From the NCBI GenBank assembly GCA_033557835.1, contig JAWQRO010000478.1, positions 1-38,244 on the forward strand: a stretch of DNA of 38,244 nucleotides, given 5' to 3'. This DNA comes from Helochares maculicollis (taxonomy: Eukaryota > Arthropoda > Insecta > Coleoptera > Hydrophilidae). Shown here piece by piece: positions 20,507-31,357 of the stretch. Each line of letters opens with the position of its first letter. Position 1 is the stretch's first letter. The translations under genes were made by a program, and so were the position numbers. A model generated the notes under the pieces. That model searched no databases. It was not told where the DNA came from and saw only the letters and a list, made by a program, of their open reading frames with translations.

Positions 20507-21662
20507 TTATCCTTGTAAGCTGGCTAAAAGTTCATTGTTGGATTGCATTTCCTTTATGATGTCAAGACCTCCTAAAAGTTCACCATTAACATAGAGTTGT
20601 GGATAAGTTGGCCAATCAGAGTATGTTTTTAAGCCTTGGCGAACATCTTCATTTTTTAGGATGTCAAAAGTATCATATTCGACACTGAAAATAAATTCAC
20701 TCATAAACAATAGAGATTTGTATTGTCCAGATGTAACTTACTGTGTATTATCCAATATCTGCACAATTTGCCTACTGAAGCCACACTTTGGTGTTTGCCT
20801 ATCACCTTTCATAAAGAGCATAACTTTATGCCTGTTTATTAATTTTTTCAAAATTTCTTCTAAAGGTACATCACCTTGGGGATAAGATGAATTTAACTCA
20901 TTTAGTCTGTTGGTTATTTTATTCAAATCGGCCCCTTCAATTCGCTCGACTACATATCCTGACTTAAAATAAAGGACAGTTGGGGCGGCATCTATGTTGT
21001 GCTTAACAGATACTTCTGAAAGATCTTCAGCATTGCATGTTAAAAATTGTACATTTTTAAATTCAGACCTATCGGACAATGCAGTTAAAGCATCGTTTAT
21101 ATGTTTGCATTGTTCTACATAATCTACACTGAAATGGACTATGCTCAGTGATCCTTTCCTGCAACAATATAAAGGGTTTAACGTCAATGCACCTATACAT
21201 ATATTATGTGTTTATCATTCCATGATCTTTGATATATATATTTCATTTAAAATTGATGATTTGTAGAAAAATGATAAACTGTTGAATAAGGATATCTGCA
21301 AGTTTTGCAAATAAAATTGGCTGGTAATTGAATATTTGCCTTAAACACAGATGTAGAGCTGCACCAAAATATCTTAGGAAACAATATTTATATTACATTA
21401 TAACTAGGCATTGAGTAACTAATTTATTTTTGCTATTACAATTTTCTAACTGCAGTAAAATATATTTAAATGTCTGCAAATGTTTACTTAACCCCAACTC
21501 TTAAATTATAAATAAAGTTACATTTTCATAGATTTTCTTCAGATTTTTACTAAATGCCGTCATTAAACTCTAATTTTTCCCATTAAGCAATAGTATAAAT
21601 AAATAGTGTACTTACTGAATGTTTTCATCAAAACTTTTTGCAGAATCGATTGTTACTAACAT
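20507..21662 (-). CDS. GLRX3: monothiol glutaredoxin-3 (PICOT type)
   Basis: A cytosolic/nuclear Fe-S cluster carrier that works with BolA-type partners in cytosolic iron-sulfur and iron handling. Exons (minus): 21662-21616, 21158-20742, 20684-20507, GT-AG and in phase, 213 aa. Residues about 1-105 form a thioredoxin-like domain with cis-Pro loop APTVLYF; its CxxC is degenerate, with only one Cys in VDYVEQCKHI, as is normal for this family. Residues about 120-213 form one glutaredoxin domain with the monothiol site CGFS, WPTYPQLYV for glutathione binding and GGLDI. There is a single Grx domain, as in fly and yeast proteins, where human GLRX3 has two. The stop lies 283 bp from the Hen1 stop, tail to tail, so the 3' ends may overlap. 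Confidence 0.95.
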
Positions 21663-22967
21663 TTTCGCAACGGTTCTTTTTAAAGTTTAATAGTAATTAT
21701 TTAAAATTCTTCACAACACAATTTGTGAAAGTTGATAGAATATTCTTAGATTATTGTTTTGGGCTCACTTGAAAATTATAAAATTCATAGCACACCAAGC
21801 GCCCTTAACATTAGGTCAAAAGTCACGTAGCTAAAATGACTAACGACACATAACCTCGTTATTGTCCTAACCTCACTTTTTATCTCATTAGCACAGTAAG
21901 TTAATATTGGTTAATATTTATTTAATATTAACGTCATGTAATATAGGCATAAATAAAATATTTTGCGGATTCTACTAATTTGATAACTAAGCATGAATGT
22001 AATTTTATCGTTAATTACTTATATTGCAAACAATAGTTGTCTATATAATATTATAGGGAGTGATAGTGAGTATACCAGATTACACAAAGTATCATGCAGT
22101 GAACAGGTTCATACTTCAGTTCCTAGCTAATGAATTAGAAAATACTTAAGTTTTAGGTTTAGCAAATCTGATATTTTAGGTTTCCAGTAGGCTCTCATAC
22201 TGAATATGTGAACACATTTTTATATTTATCCAAAATATCTAATATATAATTTAGATTGAAACGTTGTGCCTTTATACTAATATACTAGACTTTAATAGTT
22301 GAATTTTTATCAATTCATGAATTATTTTTATAGATTATGTGATAGAAAGTTTTGAGTATCAATTGTTTACTGGGAACTATTTTAAATAGAAAACATCAAA
22401 AGGATAGATGTATGCAAACAGCATAATTATTTTTACAAATACACATTAAAATTATTTACTGAAAACGTAAAACATGAGGACCAGGACCTAATTCAGGCTA
22501 TTCAAAAAGATGAAATTTATATCTCACCCGATCTCACCTTCCCTTGGCGTCGATTTAAAAGTATAAAAGTTATATTGTGGTCCATCCCTTGGCGTCGATT
22601 TAAAACTATAAATGTTATATTGTGGTCCATGTTAATGATTTTGATCCTTTCTCTCATTGATGATAATAAACTTCAATTTAATGCTACTATAACTGTTTGA
22701 TATGAACACTAAATTTATTGCAATTATTGCTGTTATTGAGTAGTAACCAAATATAGCTTTCAATTAAACATTCCTTCAAATGTTTAACTTGAATTAATGC
22801 TGTTGCATAGATAAAGAATGGAATTTTGTTTCTCATTCTCTTAAAACTATAAAACTCCTACAAGATAATCAACATTGAATGGGTGTATAAACCACTAAAT
22901 TTATTATATGTTAATAATTTACCCTTACTAAAATTTTTCTATTCACTTATTTTATTTTCAGACAATT
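21663..22967. other. interval between GLRX3 and PTRHD1 coding starts
   Basis: Probably holds the GLRX3 promoter and a noncoding first exon plus intron of PTRHD1. The PTRHD1 ATG follows a good acceptor (ttattttcag at about 22953-22962) by 5 nt, so an upstream 5'UTR exon is expected; a donor gtaagtt at about 21896 would fit. A 45-bp tandem duplication sits at 22541-22630. Confidence 0.5.
22541..22630 (+). repeat. 45-bp tandem duplication
   Basis: Two adjacent units, 22541-22585 and 22586-22630, begin cccttggcgtcgatttaaaa, end ttatattgtggtccat, and differ at only two positions. The near identity suggests a recent duplication. Lies in the presumed 5'UTR intron of PTRHD1. Confidence 0.93.
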
Positions 22968-23333
22968 ATGTCAACTTCCAACATCATTCAATATGTAGTT
23001 GTTCGTGGAGACTTACTTCGTGAGCTTGGATGGCCAGTTGGCGCAGTTATTGCACAAACTTGCCATGCAGTAACTGCTGTGACTCACCTCTTCCATGATG
23101 ACGAACATACACAAACATACCTCAAAGACTTAGATAACATGCATAAAGTAGTTTTAGAAGCGAAAGATGAAAATAGCCTTGTAACTTTAAAAGATAAATT
23201 ATCGGAAGCTAATATCAAACATAAATTATGGATTGAACAGCCTGAAAACATTCCTACTTGCTTAGCGGTCAAGCCATACCCTAAGGAAGAAGTACAGAGG
23301 TATTTCAAAAAGTTCAAACTCTATAAAATCTGA
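22968..23333 (+). CDS. PTRHD1: PTRHD1, peptidyl-tRNA hydrolase domain protein
   Basis: A small PTH2-fold protein, 121 aa, in one coding exon. Archaeal and mitochondrial PTH2 release peptides from peptidyl-tRNA; for PTRHD1 this activity is presumed from the fold. Seen: an IIQYVVVRGDL strand, the family block GWPVGAVIAQTCHAVTAVTH, KVVLEAKDE, and the C-terminal WIEQPENIPTC followed by KPYPKEEVQRYFKKFKL, which are the most conserved parts of animal PTRHD1. The ATG is preceded by a splice acceptor, so the 5'UTR is spliced. It ends 224 bp from the stop of the convergent SV2-like gene. Confidence 0.94.
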   Translation: MSTSNIIQYVVVRGDLLRELGWPVGAVIAQTCHAVTAVTHLFHDDEHTQTYLKDLDNMHKVVLEAKDENSLVTLKDKLSEANIKHKLWIEQPENIPTCLAVKPYPKEEVQRYFKKFKLYKI

Positions 23334-23556
23334 TAGGTGCAATAAATATATTTAAAAATGCTATACTTTTTTTTACAACTAAATAAAATACTTATTTTTA
23401 ATCCTCTATTAAAAATTTAAAACACACATTTCATAATATTCGAACAATAAAATGTAGATTTGTTGACCTCTTAATACTGTTTGTACAAACAATTAAAACA
23501 TTGTCACTTTTATTCATCAGTGATGAATTGTCATATGCTGTTACAAAATCTGATGG

Positions 23557-25595
23557 TTAATCTAAAGGCTGGCATGTCTTTGTTTCACTTTTGACACGTG
23601 ACAATAAGAAAACAATACCAATTAACGCTGGAAAATAAAATTGATCAATTAAACCTTGTTGTAAATATAATAATAGTCACAGTTTCATTGTTTCTCCACA
23701 TTACAACACAGTGAGCATAAATTCCAACACAAAGCTAACAAATGAAAAATGTTCATTATCATTGTTATGCAACATAGCAAGCAGTTATCTAAAGTAAATA
23801 AATACTTACTTATGTGGTCTGCTGCAAAAACATAAAAAGTTAAATTACAGAAATTATAAATTAATGGCCCAGTTAAATGTGATCCAGTAACAGCACCAAA
23901 GCGACCGGCCATAAGGGATATTGCCAGAGCCATTCCTCGAAGTTGGGTGGGATATAATTCTATAACAATAGTATTGATGATTCCTACGCAAGTACTTTCC
24001 ATTAAGAATATTCCCATGAAGACCTGGGCTAATGTTACACTTTCTGCATATTGCGATGCTAAACCAAATGTTGTAGTAACAACCAAGAATCCAAGAAGGA
24101 GATTTTTGTTCCCCACTATATTAATAAAACATCCAATGAGAATGTAAAGAATTGCAAAGAATGATCCGATTACTAGTGTGATCATGAAAACTTCATCGTT
24201 GACGGAATCTTTACAAGCAGTTCCAACAATCTGCCTCTATAATAACAATATACTTTTTACAATAAGCATTAGAATTTTATCTCTAGAAATCGTACCACTG
24301 CGCTATTATTGTAAACCTCTTCAGGTTGTTCATTCTCAAAATATTCAATAGCTCCACACATAGATACTTCTTTATTAGGCATTAGCTTAACAAAATGCGT
24401 CATATTATTTAAAATCTCTGGGTACCACATGAGTAATCCCGAAGTTCTAAAGCATTATTGAAATAAATTGAGACATATAAAATCAACATAACTTATTCCT
24501 ACTTACGCAGCAAATGCCCCAAATTGTAATGAACACACCATGATTGTTTTAAGAAGGTACCCATGAGTAAATAAGGGCGCTGTTTGGTTCCACATCGACT
24601 TAAACAGTCCGCGTTTCTTAGATGGTAATTTTATATCAACTTCTTCCCAAATTAAGCCATTAACTGGAAATTCATTTTCATTTTTTCCAGTGCTGGAAGA
24701 ATATAATTTTTTCAGGATATTTAATGCTTCTGCAGTTTTTCCTTCGGTCAACAAATATTTTGGACTTTCTGGCAATAAATAAATGCATAACGCTGCTATT
24801 ATTCCAACACATCCATAACTTATCAACAGCAATCTCCAAGGCCTGAAGAAAATTGACAGTATGGGAATGTAGTATGAAAATGACATAGGTAATATAATCC
24901 ATCCCAAACTAGGTAAGAGCATGTTCCCGAATGCCACAAAAGTGGCTATCCAGGAGACGACTTTCGGTCTGTAAATTTTATCATGAAATTCTCCCACATA
25001 CGCGTAAACAACAGCAGAAGACCCACCTACACTGTAAGGAAAATTAAATTAACCAATTAACTTGTGGGAACAATTGAGATTGTTTTACGTACAAGAAGCC
25101 ATTTACATATCGAACTATGATAAATAGCCACGCGTTTGGCATTAAGCTGGATATAACACTAGTAATGGAACCCATTATCATGCTTGTTAAAAGCACTATG
25201 CGTCTACCTTGAGTATCTGCTATAAAACCCCATAGGTGCGAACTGCTTACAACTCCCAAAAAACTAATGGCAGACAGAATCGATTTTTCATGCAATGACA
25301 AATTTAGGTCGCATTGAGCCGCTGGAATAATAAACATCATACCCATCGTTTCCATGATGACTACCATAAGGCACAATCCACTTGAAAGTAGGATGCAGTT
25401 GTTGCGCCAACCGTAGCCTGCAAAAATTGATGCCCACTTTGGATAAAACTGTATTGTTATATCTGAAAATTTGTAAATACCTGTAAGTGCAACTGCATCT
25501 TCAAATGGCAACGTTGTCTTATGTATTTTATTCTCTTTAGTTATTCCGTTCGGACACATGTTTGCTGTTTTCTTGGCAGTAAAGTGGCTGCACAA
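23557..25595 (-). CDS. SV2-like MFS transporter
   Basis: A membrane transporter of the major facilitator superfamily, nearest to the insect 'synaptic vesicle glycoprotein 2-like' group; substrate unknown. Exons (minus): 25595-25481, 25417-25093, 25031-24507, 24446-24296, 24236-23810, 23627-23557, in phase, 537 aa. Motifs: FEDAVALTG at the N-terminus, MVVIMETMGM in an early helix, MFS motif A as GFIADTQGRRIVLL, VVYAYVGEF, WIATFVAFGNM, LPESPKYLL after helix 6, a cytosolic loop, a luminal loop with paired Cys (MCGAIEYF, GTACKDS) and ELYPTQLRGMALAI. The start at 25595 is the first Met; MCPNGITKEN 12 residues later is an alternative. Intron 1 (25418-25480) is only 63 nt and stop-free; its removal restores the family spacing. 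The last exon is 71 bp and ends CQPLD. Confidence 0.92.
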
Positions 25596-26747
25596 AGCAG
25601 GAACTTACACCTTTATTGTTCTTGTTATCACGAAATAATTTTTAACAAATGCGAAGTTGGAAAGTCCTAATTTTAGATTTTATGCAATTACCACTAGATG
25701 ACAAAGCAAATTTTGTTTATTGAGGATTATTTTAAATCTTTTAAGTTAAATAACATAGATAATAAATTTGCTCGATAATTCTGTTGATGTTTCTTTTGTA
25801 CGTTAACAGAGAAAAATTTATGTGGTTCTAAAGTTAACAAACATTTGATTATTTTTTAGTATTTTTATTGCAAGTTCGTTCAGACTAGCCTATGTAAAAT
25901 ATTTGTACCATATGCATTATTTTTTCACTATTCATTATTACATCATGTGTGTGTTTCATCAAAATTAAAGTTACTCATGTTTTTAATACTATTTATTTTT
26001 TATATGAACACATCAAGGGCAGTGTTGTTTGTATCATTGATAGCATTAAATATATTTTTGTAGTTTTGTTATCCTTGTAATTGTTTAAAATCATAATACC
26101 TTGAAGTGGCATTAAACTGGTGGTTCCGGGATGAAATTGCATGTTATTCAAGAGTAAATAAATGATGCTTTCAATTCTTATATTTAACCATTTTTAAGAC
26201 ATTTGTTAGATTATATGTATAAATCACATTTTCTAAAACCTAGTAAAATTAACAGGAAATATTTCTTTTATTATTATATAAATTTATAATAGAAACACAG
26301 TTGATTTATGATAAACGTTTGTAATTTTATTTGAATATTTGTGATTTGAATTCCCGCGTTTACTACACAACTTCGCCAACCAAATATGATTATTGAAATT
26401 AAGAAAATAACGTATTTATCTTATATGTCTCAGATGCTCCAAATATCATCATTGGATACTTTCCCAATTAATTTTGTTAGTTTATTCCATTGATTTCGAT
26501 GATTATATTAAGTGATAGTATAAGTTTATGCTAGGGACGTGTAAAATTTCGTTATTTGGTGTTAGTGTAACCATGGCAAAGTTAAGTGTGTACGTCCCTA
26601 GCTTATAAAGTCATCGTGACTATATTTAGAATCAAATGTTGAAAGTTGGCATGACTGCAGTTTCTCCTTTCTTGTTCAACTCGAGTGAATTTTTGACAAG
26701 TTTGTCTATTTATCGAATATTGTTAATTTCTAAGATTAATCCACAAA
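25596..26747. other. intergenic between divergent SV2-like and CCT2 genes
   Basis: About 1.15 kb between divergent starts and therefore likely to hold both promoters. No exon seen. The notable content is the inverted repeat at 26531-26601. Confidence 0.5.
26531..26601. repeat. inverted repeat upstream of CCT2
   Basis: ctagggacgt (26531-26540) and acgtccctag (26592-26601) are perfect complements around a 51-nt interval, with further partial pairing outside (ttatg against cttataa). It lies about 150 bp upstream of the CCT2 ATG. It could be a tiny MITE-like element or a protein-binding palindrome pair. Confidence 0.75.
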
Positions 26748-29700
26748 ATGGTAAGCGTCCTCAATAACTATTGATAGAGTTTTAGAATAATATCCATCAC
26801 TAATACTAAGATATTATACTAGAGTATTGGTAAAACTTGAACGCGAAAACCCAGGTGTGTCATATACGAACATTACCGGTCCCACGTGCAGGACTACAAA
26901 ATACATTTTCTATCGTTTATTTGCCGATACATCTTTACACTTCATTAGAATGATAATCATATGGTCATACGGTCCTGTTGTATTGGATATTGTAAAGCTT
27001 TGTTGGCTATATAGTTCATAACCTAGCTTGTTCGAATATAGCAGTCCTTTTGTTAGGTATGTACGGAATAAATGTATATGACTAGGACAAACAAATGCTT
27101 GTTCTTTATAGTGCTATTCAAAATGCATTCGTTGATATCTTCACAACGCCGAGTAAAACAAAGGCAAAAATTCATTTTAAATAAGTGATGCATACGTTTT
27201 GCTGCAATATGAATACTACAAGGTCTCTAGAACTGGCTAGATTATTTACAAATAAGTCAAACACGTTCAAATGAATGAAATATTGGAAAAACTTTCTGAT
27301 GAAGAAGATCAATGTCTATTGAAAACAAATCCGAACTGAAGGAAGTACAATTTCTTCACCACGTTGACTTTATAGTGTAGATATGAAGTAAAAATGAAAT
27401 TATAAAATTTCAGTTTCTACTAAGTCTGGCAGTTGTAATGACATATGAAAATTGAAATTTTAGAACGCTGAGATCTATTTGGTTAAAAAGTTTTGTAATT
27501 CATAAATCACTGGTTATTTAAACAAGAAAGTTTGTTTTTAGCGCCCTTTACTGATAATAAAATTTTTAAGTCTTACTTCAAATGTAATGACTGATGAAAT
27601 TTTAAATGATTGCATGTGTTTTCCTCTTTAGAACATGAAATATGAAGATGTTTTTTGAAACTAGTCAGATGGTGTAATTTTTTTTGGGATTCTAAGTAGA
27701 CATAGATATTTTTGCTATATGTACTTATTTTAACAATACAATAAATAATGGTTTAGAAAACATTTACATTTGAGCATCAGCATCCTGGTATATTTCACTA
27801 ACATATGATATGTTTATTTTAATTGGCATAGTTTTTTAAGGTCTTAATAGAATAGTAATAGTAATAGTTCATTAGTCTGTTAAAAGTGTAGACATTCCTG
27901 AATAGGATTTTTAATTATAATATTACAAATTTTATCTAAACTGTGAAAATAAATTAGACTACAACTAGAAGTTCTCTATTGTAGTGATTGGGATAATCAT
28001 GGCTTTAGTAAAAACACTTGGTGTTGTTGATTCACAAATAAATCATATATCACATGAGAATGTAACCGAATTTAAAAATATTTAGATTTGTTTGCCAATT
28101 TGCATTATTGTGTTGAGAAACAATTACTTTGTTAAGACATTGAATTTCATGACCCTTTATAAGATGAATTTCACGAGGAACCACTATATTGAGCTTTGTC
28201 AAGTAATCAAAGGGGTTTAGCAGTTCTTCTGTTTCTTTCCAATTTATTTGGTCATCAACTTGAATGTGACAGCCAGAAAATTCCTTATCTTGTTTTAAAG
28301 GTTCATATCCATACAGTTACCTTTTCGTGAGCATTTTTTGCTTTATGAAAATAAAGAAGCAGAACATTCATTTAACCCATATTTTAATTAAGATCAAACA
28401 AGTATTACTAAATTAATTGGTACAAGTTTGCCACTGAATGTTAGATATGGTACCAACTAATAACATTACAAGAGAACTTGAGAATTCGAACATGTAGATG
28501 TGTATAAAAATGTTGCAGTTCTCTATCAATGAAATCTGCAATTATTTATTTACCAATACACCATATACATTTTGACATCGAAAAATCTACAAGTCACAAT
28601 TATTTCAGGTATCTTTAAATCCAGTTAGGGTCCTAAAGCATGAAGCTGAAGAGGAGAAAGCTGAATTGGCCCGCCTATCAAGTTTTATAGGTGCTATTGC
28701 CATAGGAGATTTAGTTAAAAGCACATTAGGACCAAAAGGTATGGACAAAATTTTGGTTTCTTATGGCAGAAGTGCCGGCTCGGTTGAAGTTACCAATGAT
28801 GGTGCAACTATTTTGAAATCTGTTGGAGTTGATAATCCCGCTGCCAAAGTATTAGTAGATATGTCGAAGGTTCAAGATGATGAAGTTGGCGATGGGACAA
28901 CATCAGTGACAGTATTAGGTATGTTGCTCTTGCATGTTCATTGTGAATCATACTTAACTTACGACAATTTTAGCGGCTGAATTGCTGAAGGAAGCGGAAA
29001 AGTTAATCGAACAAAAAATTCATCCTCAAACCATCATCGCGGGTTGGCGTAAAGCCGTTGATGTTGCCAGAGGAGCCCTGCAAGACTTTGCCATGGATAA
29101 TAGTGGTGATGCAGAGAGATTTCGTGAAGATCTGATGAACATTGCTCGAACTACACTCAGTTCAAAAATATTGTCGCAGCACAAAGAGCTATTTTCAAAG
29201 TTAGCTGTTGATGCTGTTTTGAGGTAAAATTGGTTTACGATGATGCATCTGCTAATTAAATATTTAATGTAGATCATTTTTAATATTTTTATTTTTATTT
29301 TTAGATTGAAAGGAACGGGAGAGCTTCAATCAATTCAAATTATTAAAAAGAAAGGCGGTACTCTGGAAGATTCATTTTTGGATGAAGGCTTTTTGTTAGA
29401 CAAAAAACCTGGAGTCCATCAACCTAAAAGAGTTGAAAATGCGCGGATTTTAATAGCAAACACTCCTATGGATACTGATAAAATTAAAGTTTTTGGTTCA
29501 CATATCAAAGTTGATTCCATGGCAAAAATTGCTGATTTGGAAGTGGCAGAGAAAGAGAAAATGAAAGATAAAGTCAACAAGATCTTGAAGCACAATGTTA
29601 ACGTATTTATTAACAGGCAATTAATTTATAATTACCCTGAGCAGCTCTTTGCTGATGCTGGTATTATGGCTATTGAGCATGCCGATTTTGATGGAATTGA

Positions 29701-30850
29701 AAGGCTTGCTCTTGTTACCGGAGGTGAAATAGTTTCCACTTTTGATAATCCAGATACTGTAAAAATTGGAAGATGTGATGTGATTGAACAAGTTATGATT
29801 GGTGAAGATATTCTTTTACGTTTTAAAGGAGTACCACTTGGTGAAGCCTGCACAATTATTATCAGAGGGGCCACTCAACAAATTATTGATGAAGCTGATC
29901 GTTCTTTACATGATGCTTTATGTGTCCTAGCTGCCACTGTCAAGGAGAGTAGAGTTGTTTATGGAGGTAAGTAATTTGTTCTGGCTATAAAATTTATATT
30001 TGAGTCTTAATGGTAGCGATCATATTCATTTTCACATGCTTTGCATATTTTATTTCTTTTTTTTAATAGATGATGAAATGATATCAAATTTGAAATATGG
30101 TCTATTAATGGCAAGTTATAGAACAGTTTTTAAAAGTATTATCTTTATAGACTACTTGAAGAGTATGCAAAACATTTTTATGTTGGAAATTTAAAAAGAT
30201 AGAATTCAAATATATAACATTTTTATAAATATAGTGTAAATGCTATCATCTCTTCAAAAGTTGTAAATTATATGTTATTTCTATACATAAAAACCTCCTC
30301 TTTTGAATTTTTTTACTGTAAATACTACTAAATAATAAATACTTATAAACATATTAGACATGCCAAATTCATCAACTAATGGTGGTTTTTAATGTCGTTT
30401 CCCCAAATACTACCATTAATTAATTTTTGTAAGTTGTTTTGGTATTTTCAAATAAATATTATTGTAGGTGGTTGCAGTGAAATGTTGATGGCGGTAGCTG
30501 TAACTCAAGCAGCAGCAAAAACTCCTGGAAAAGAAGCAGTAGCAATGGAGTCATTTGCACGGGCTTTACAGCAGCTCCCTACAATCATTGCAGACAATGG
30601 AGGATACGATTCAGCTCAGCTTGTTAGCGAATTAAGAGCGGTGCATTCTACTACACCTAAATGCACCAAAGGTCTTGACATGAAAAGAGGAATTATTGGG
30701 GACATGCAAACTCTAGGCATTACAGAATCATATGTAGTTAAACGCCAGGTCCTCTTGTCTGCCAGTGAAGCGGCCGAAATGATTCTCCGAGTTGACAATA
30801 TCATCAAGGCGGCTCCAAGAAAACGAACTGAAGATCGAGGATTCTGTTAA
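26748..30850 (+). CDS. CCT2: T-complex protein 1 subunit beta (CCT2)
   Basis: Beta subunit of the cytosolic TRiC/CCT chaperonin, which folds actin, tubulin and WD-repeat proteins with ATP. Exons: 26748-26750, 28609-28918, 28974-29223, 29305-29966, 30468-30850, in phase, 535 aa, the same as human CCT2. The start is inferred: ATG at 26748 is followed directly by donor GTAAGC, and exon 2 opens with VSLNPVRVLKHEAEEEKAE, matching the family N-terminus after Met. ATP-site blocks: STLGPKGMDKIL, NDGATIL and GDGTTSVTVL in the equatorial domain, and VVYGGGCSEM with the late Gly-rich loop. The apical domain region includes NTPMDTDKIKVFG and ADAGIMAIEHADFDG. It ends RTEDRGFC. It is convergent with the BTBD17-like gene. 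Confidence 0.95.
26751..28608. other. CCT2 intron 1 (1.86 kb)
   Basis: Separates the start codon from the rest of CCT2. Mostly AT-rich DNA. An open minus-strand frame at 28050-28316 with protein-like composition is described separately. A short plus-strand frame at 26827-27021 has no recognisable content. Confidence 0.55.
28050..28316 (-). pseudogene. unidentified open minus-strand stretch, possible gene fragment
   Basis: Between a stop at 28319-28317 and a stop at 28052-28050 the minus strand is open for about 88 codons without an initiating Met. Its composition is mixed and charged (for example QVDDQINWKETEELLNPFDY and VVPREIHLIKGHEI), unlike the Lys/Asn/Ile/Phe-rich chance frames elsewhere here. 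I do not recognise the family. It could be a retropseudogene or transposon fragment, an exon of a nested gene, or a chance frame. Confidence 0.3.
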
Positions 30851-31357
30851 AATAACATTTTATACTATTTTTCTAACATGTGCTTTTTCATATGTTAATT
30901 TCACTACCATTCAGCCTTCACTAATTCATAATTTGTAATGTCTTTTCTCACATAGTAACATGATAAATATATTTAAAATAAAATGGGATGTAAATTAATT
31001 TCCAACTTTCTGAAATACTGCAATTAAATGAAAAAAAATTGAATACATTGGTTTACTTATATGAATTTTGTACCAGTTTAGATTGAGCAGCTGAGAAATT
31101 TCGTATAACAGATTTTGATAAAATTCCAGTAATGAGAGATGCATGCATAAAGGTTCTTCATAAAAGTCTAAGAAGTCAACGTTAACACGTTTATTTGTAA
31201 GATATTTACATACACAAAATATATGAACGTATATTAAAATTTTAAAATCACAATTTTCAATGTTATTGCAAATGCAACTATTGGATATTCAAGGTACTTG
31301 TGTTTATTAAAATATATAGATCTTTCGAATTTCTAGTTTGGCATTTACTATTATCAA
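30851..31357. other. intergenic between convergent CCT2 and BTBD17-like genes
   Basis: 3' flanks of both genes. An AATAAA-type signal for CCT2 is near 30978. No other feature seen. Confidence 0.55.

Noticed and set aside
26827..27021. 64-codon plus-strand open frame in CCT2 intron 1
   Set aside because: No similarity recognised and no link to CCT2 exons.
27290..27340. C/D-box snoRNA-like pattern (ctgatga followed by ctga) in CCT2 intron 1
   Set aside because: The C box lacks the usual purine start, the spacing is short, the terminal stem is only 4 bp and no guide region is evident.
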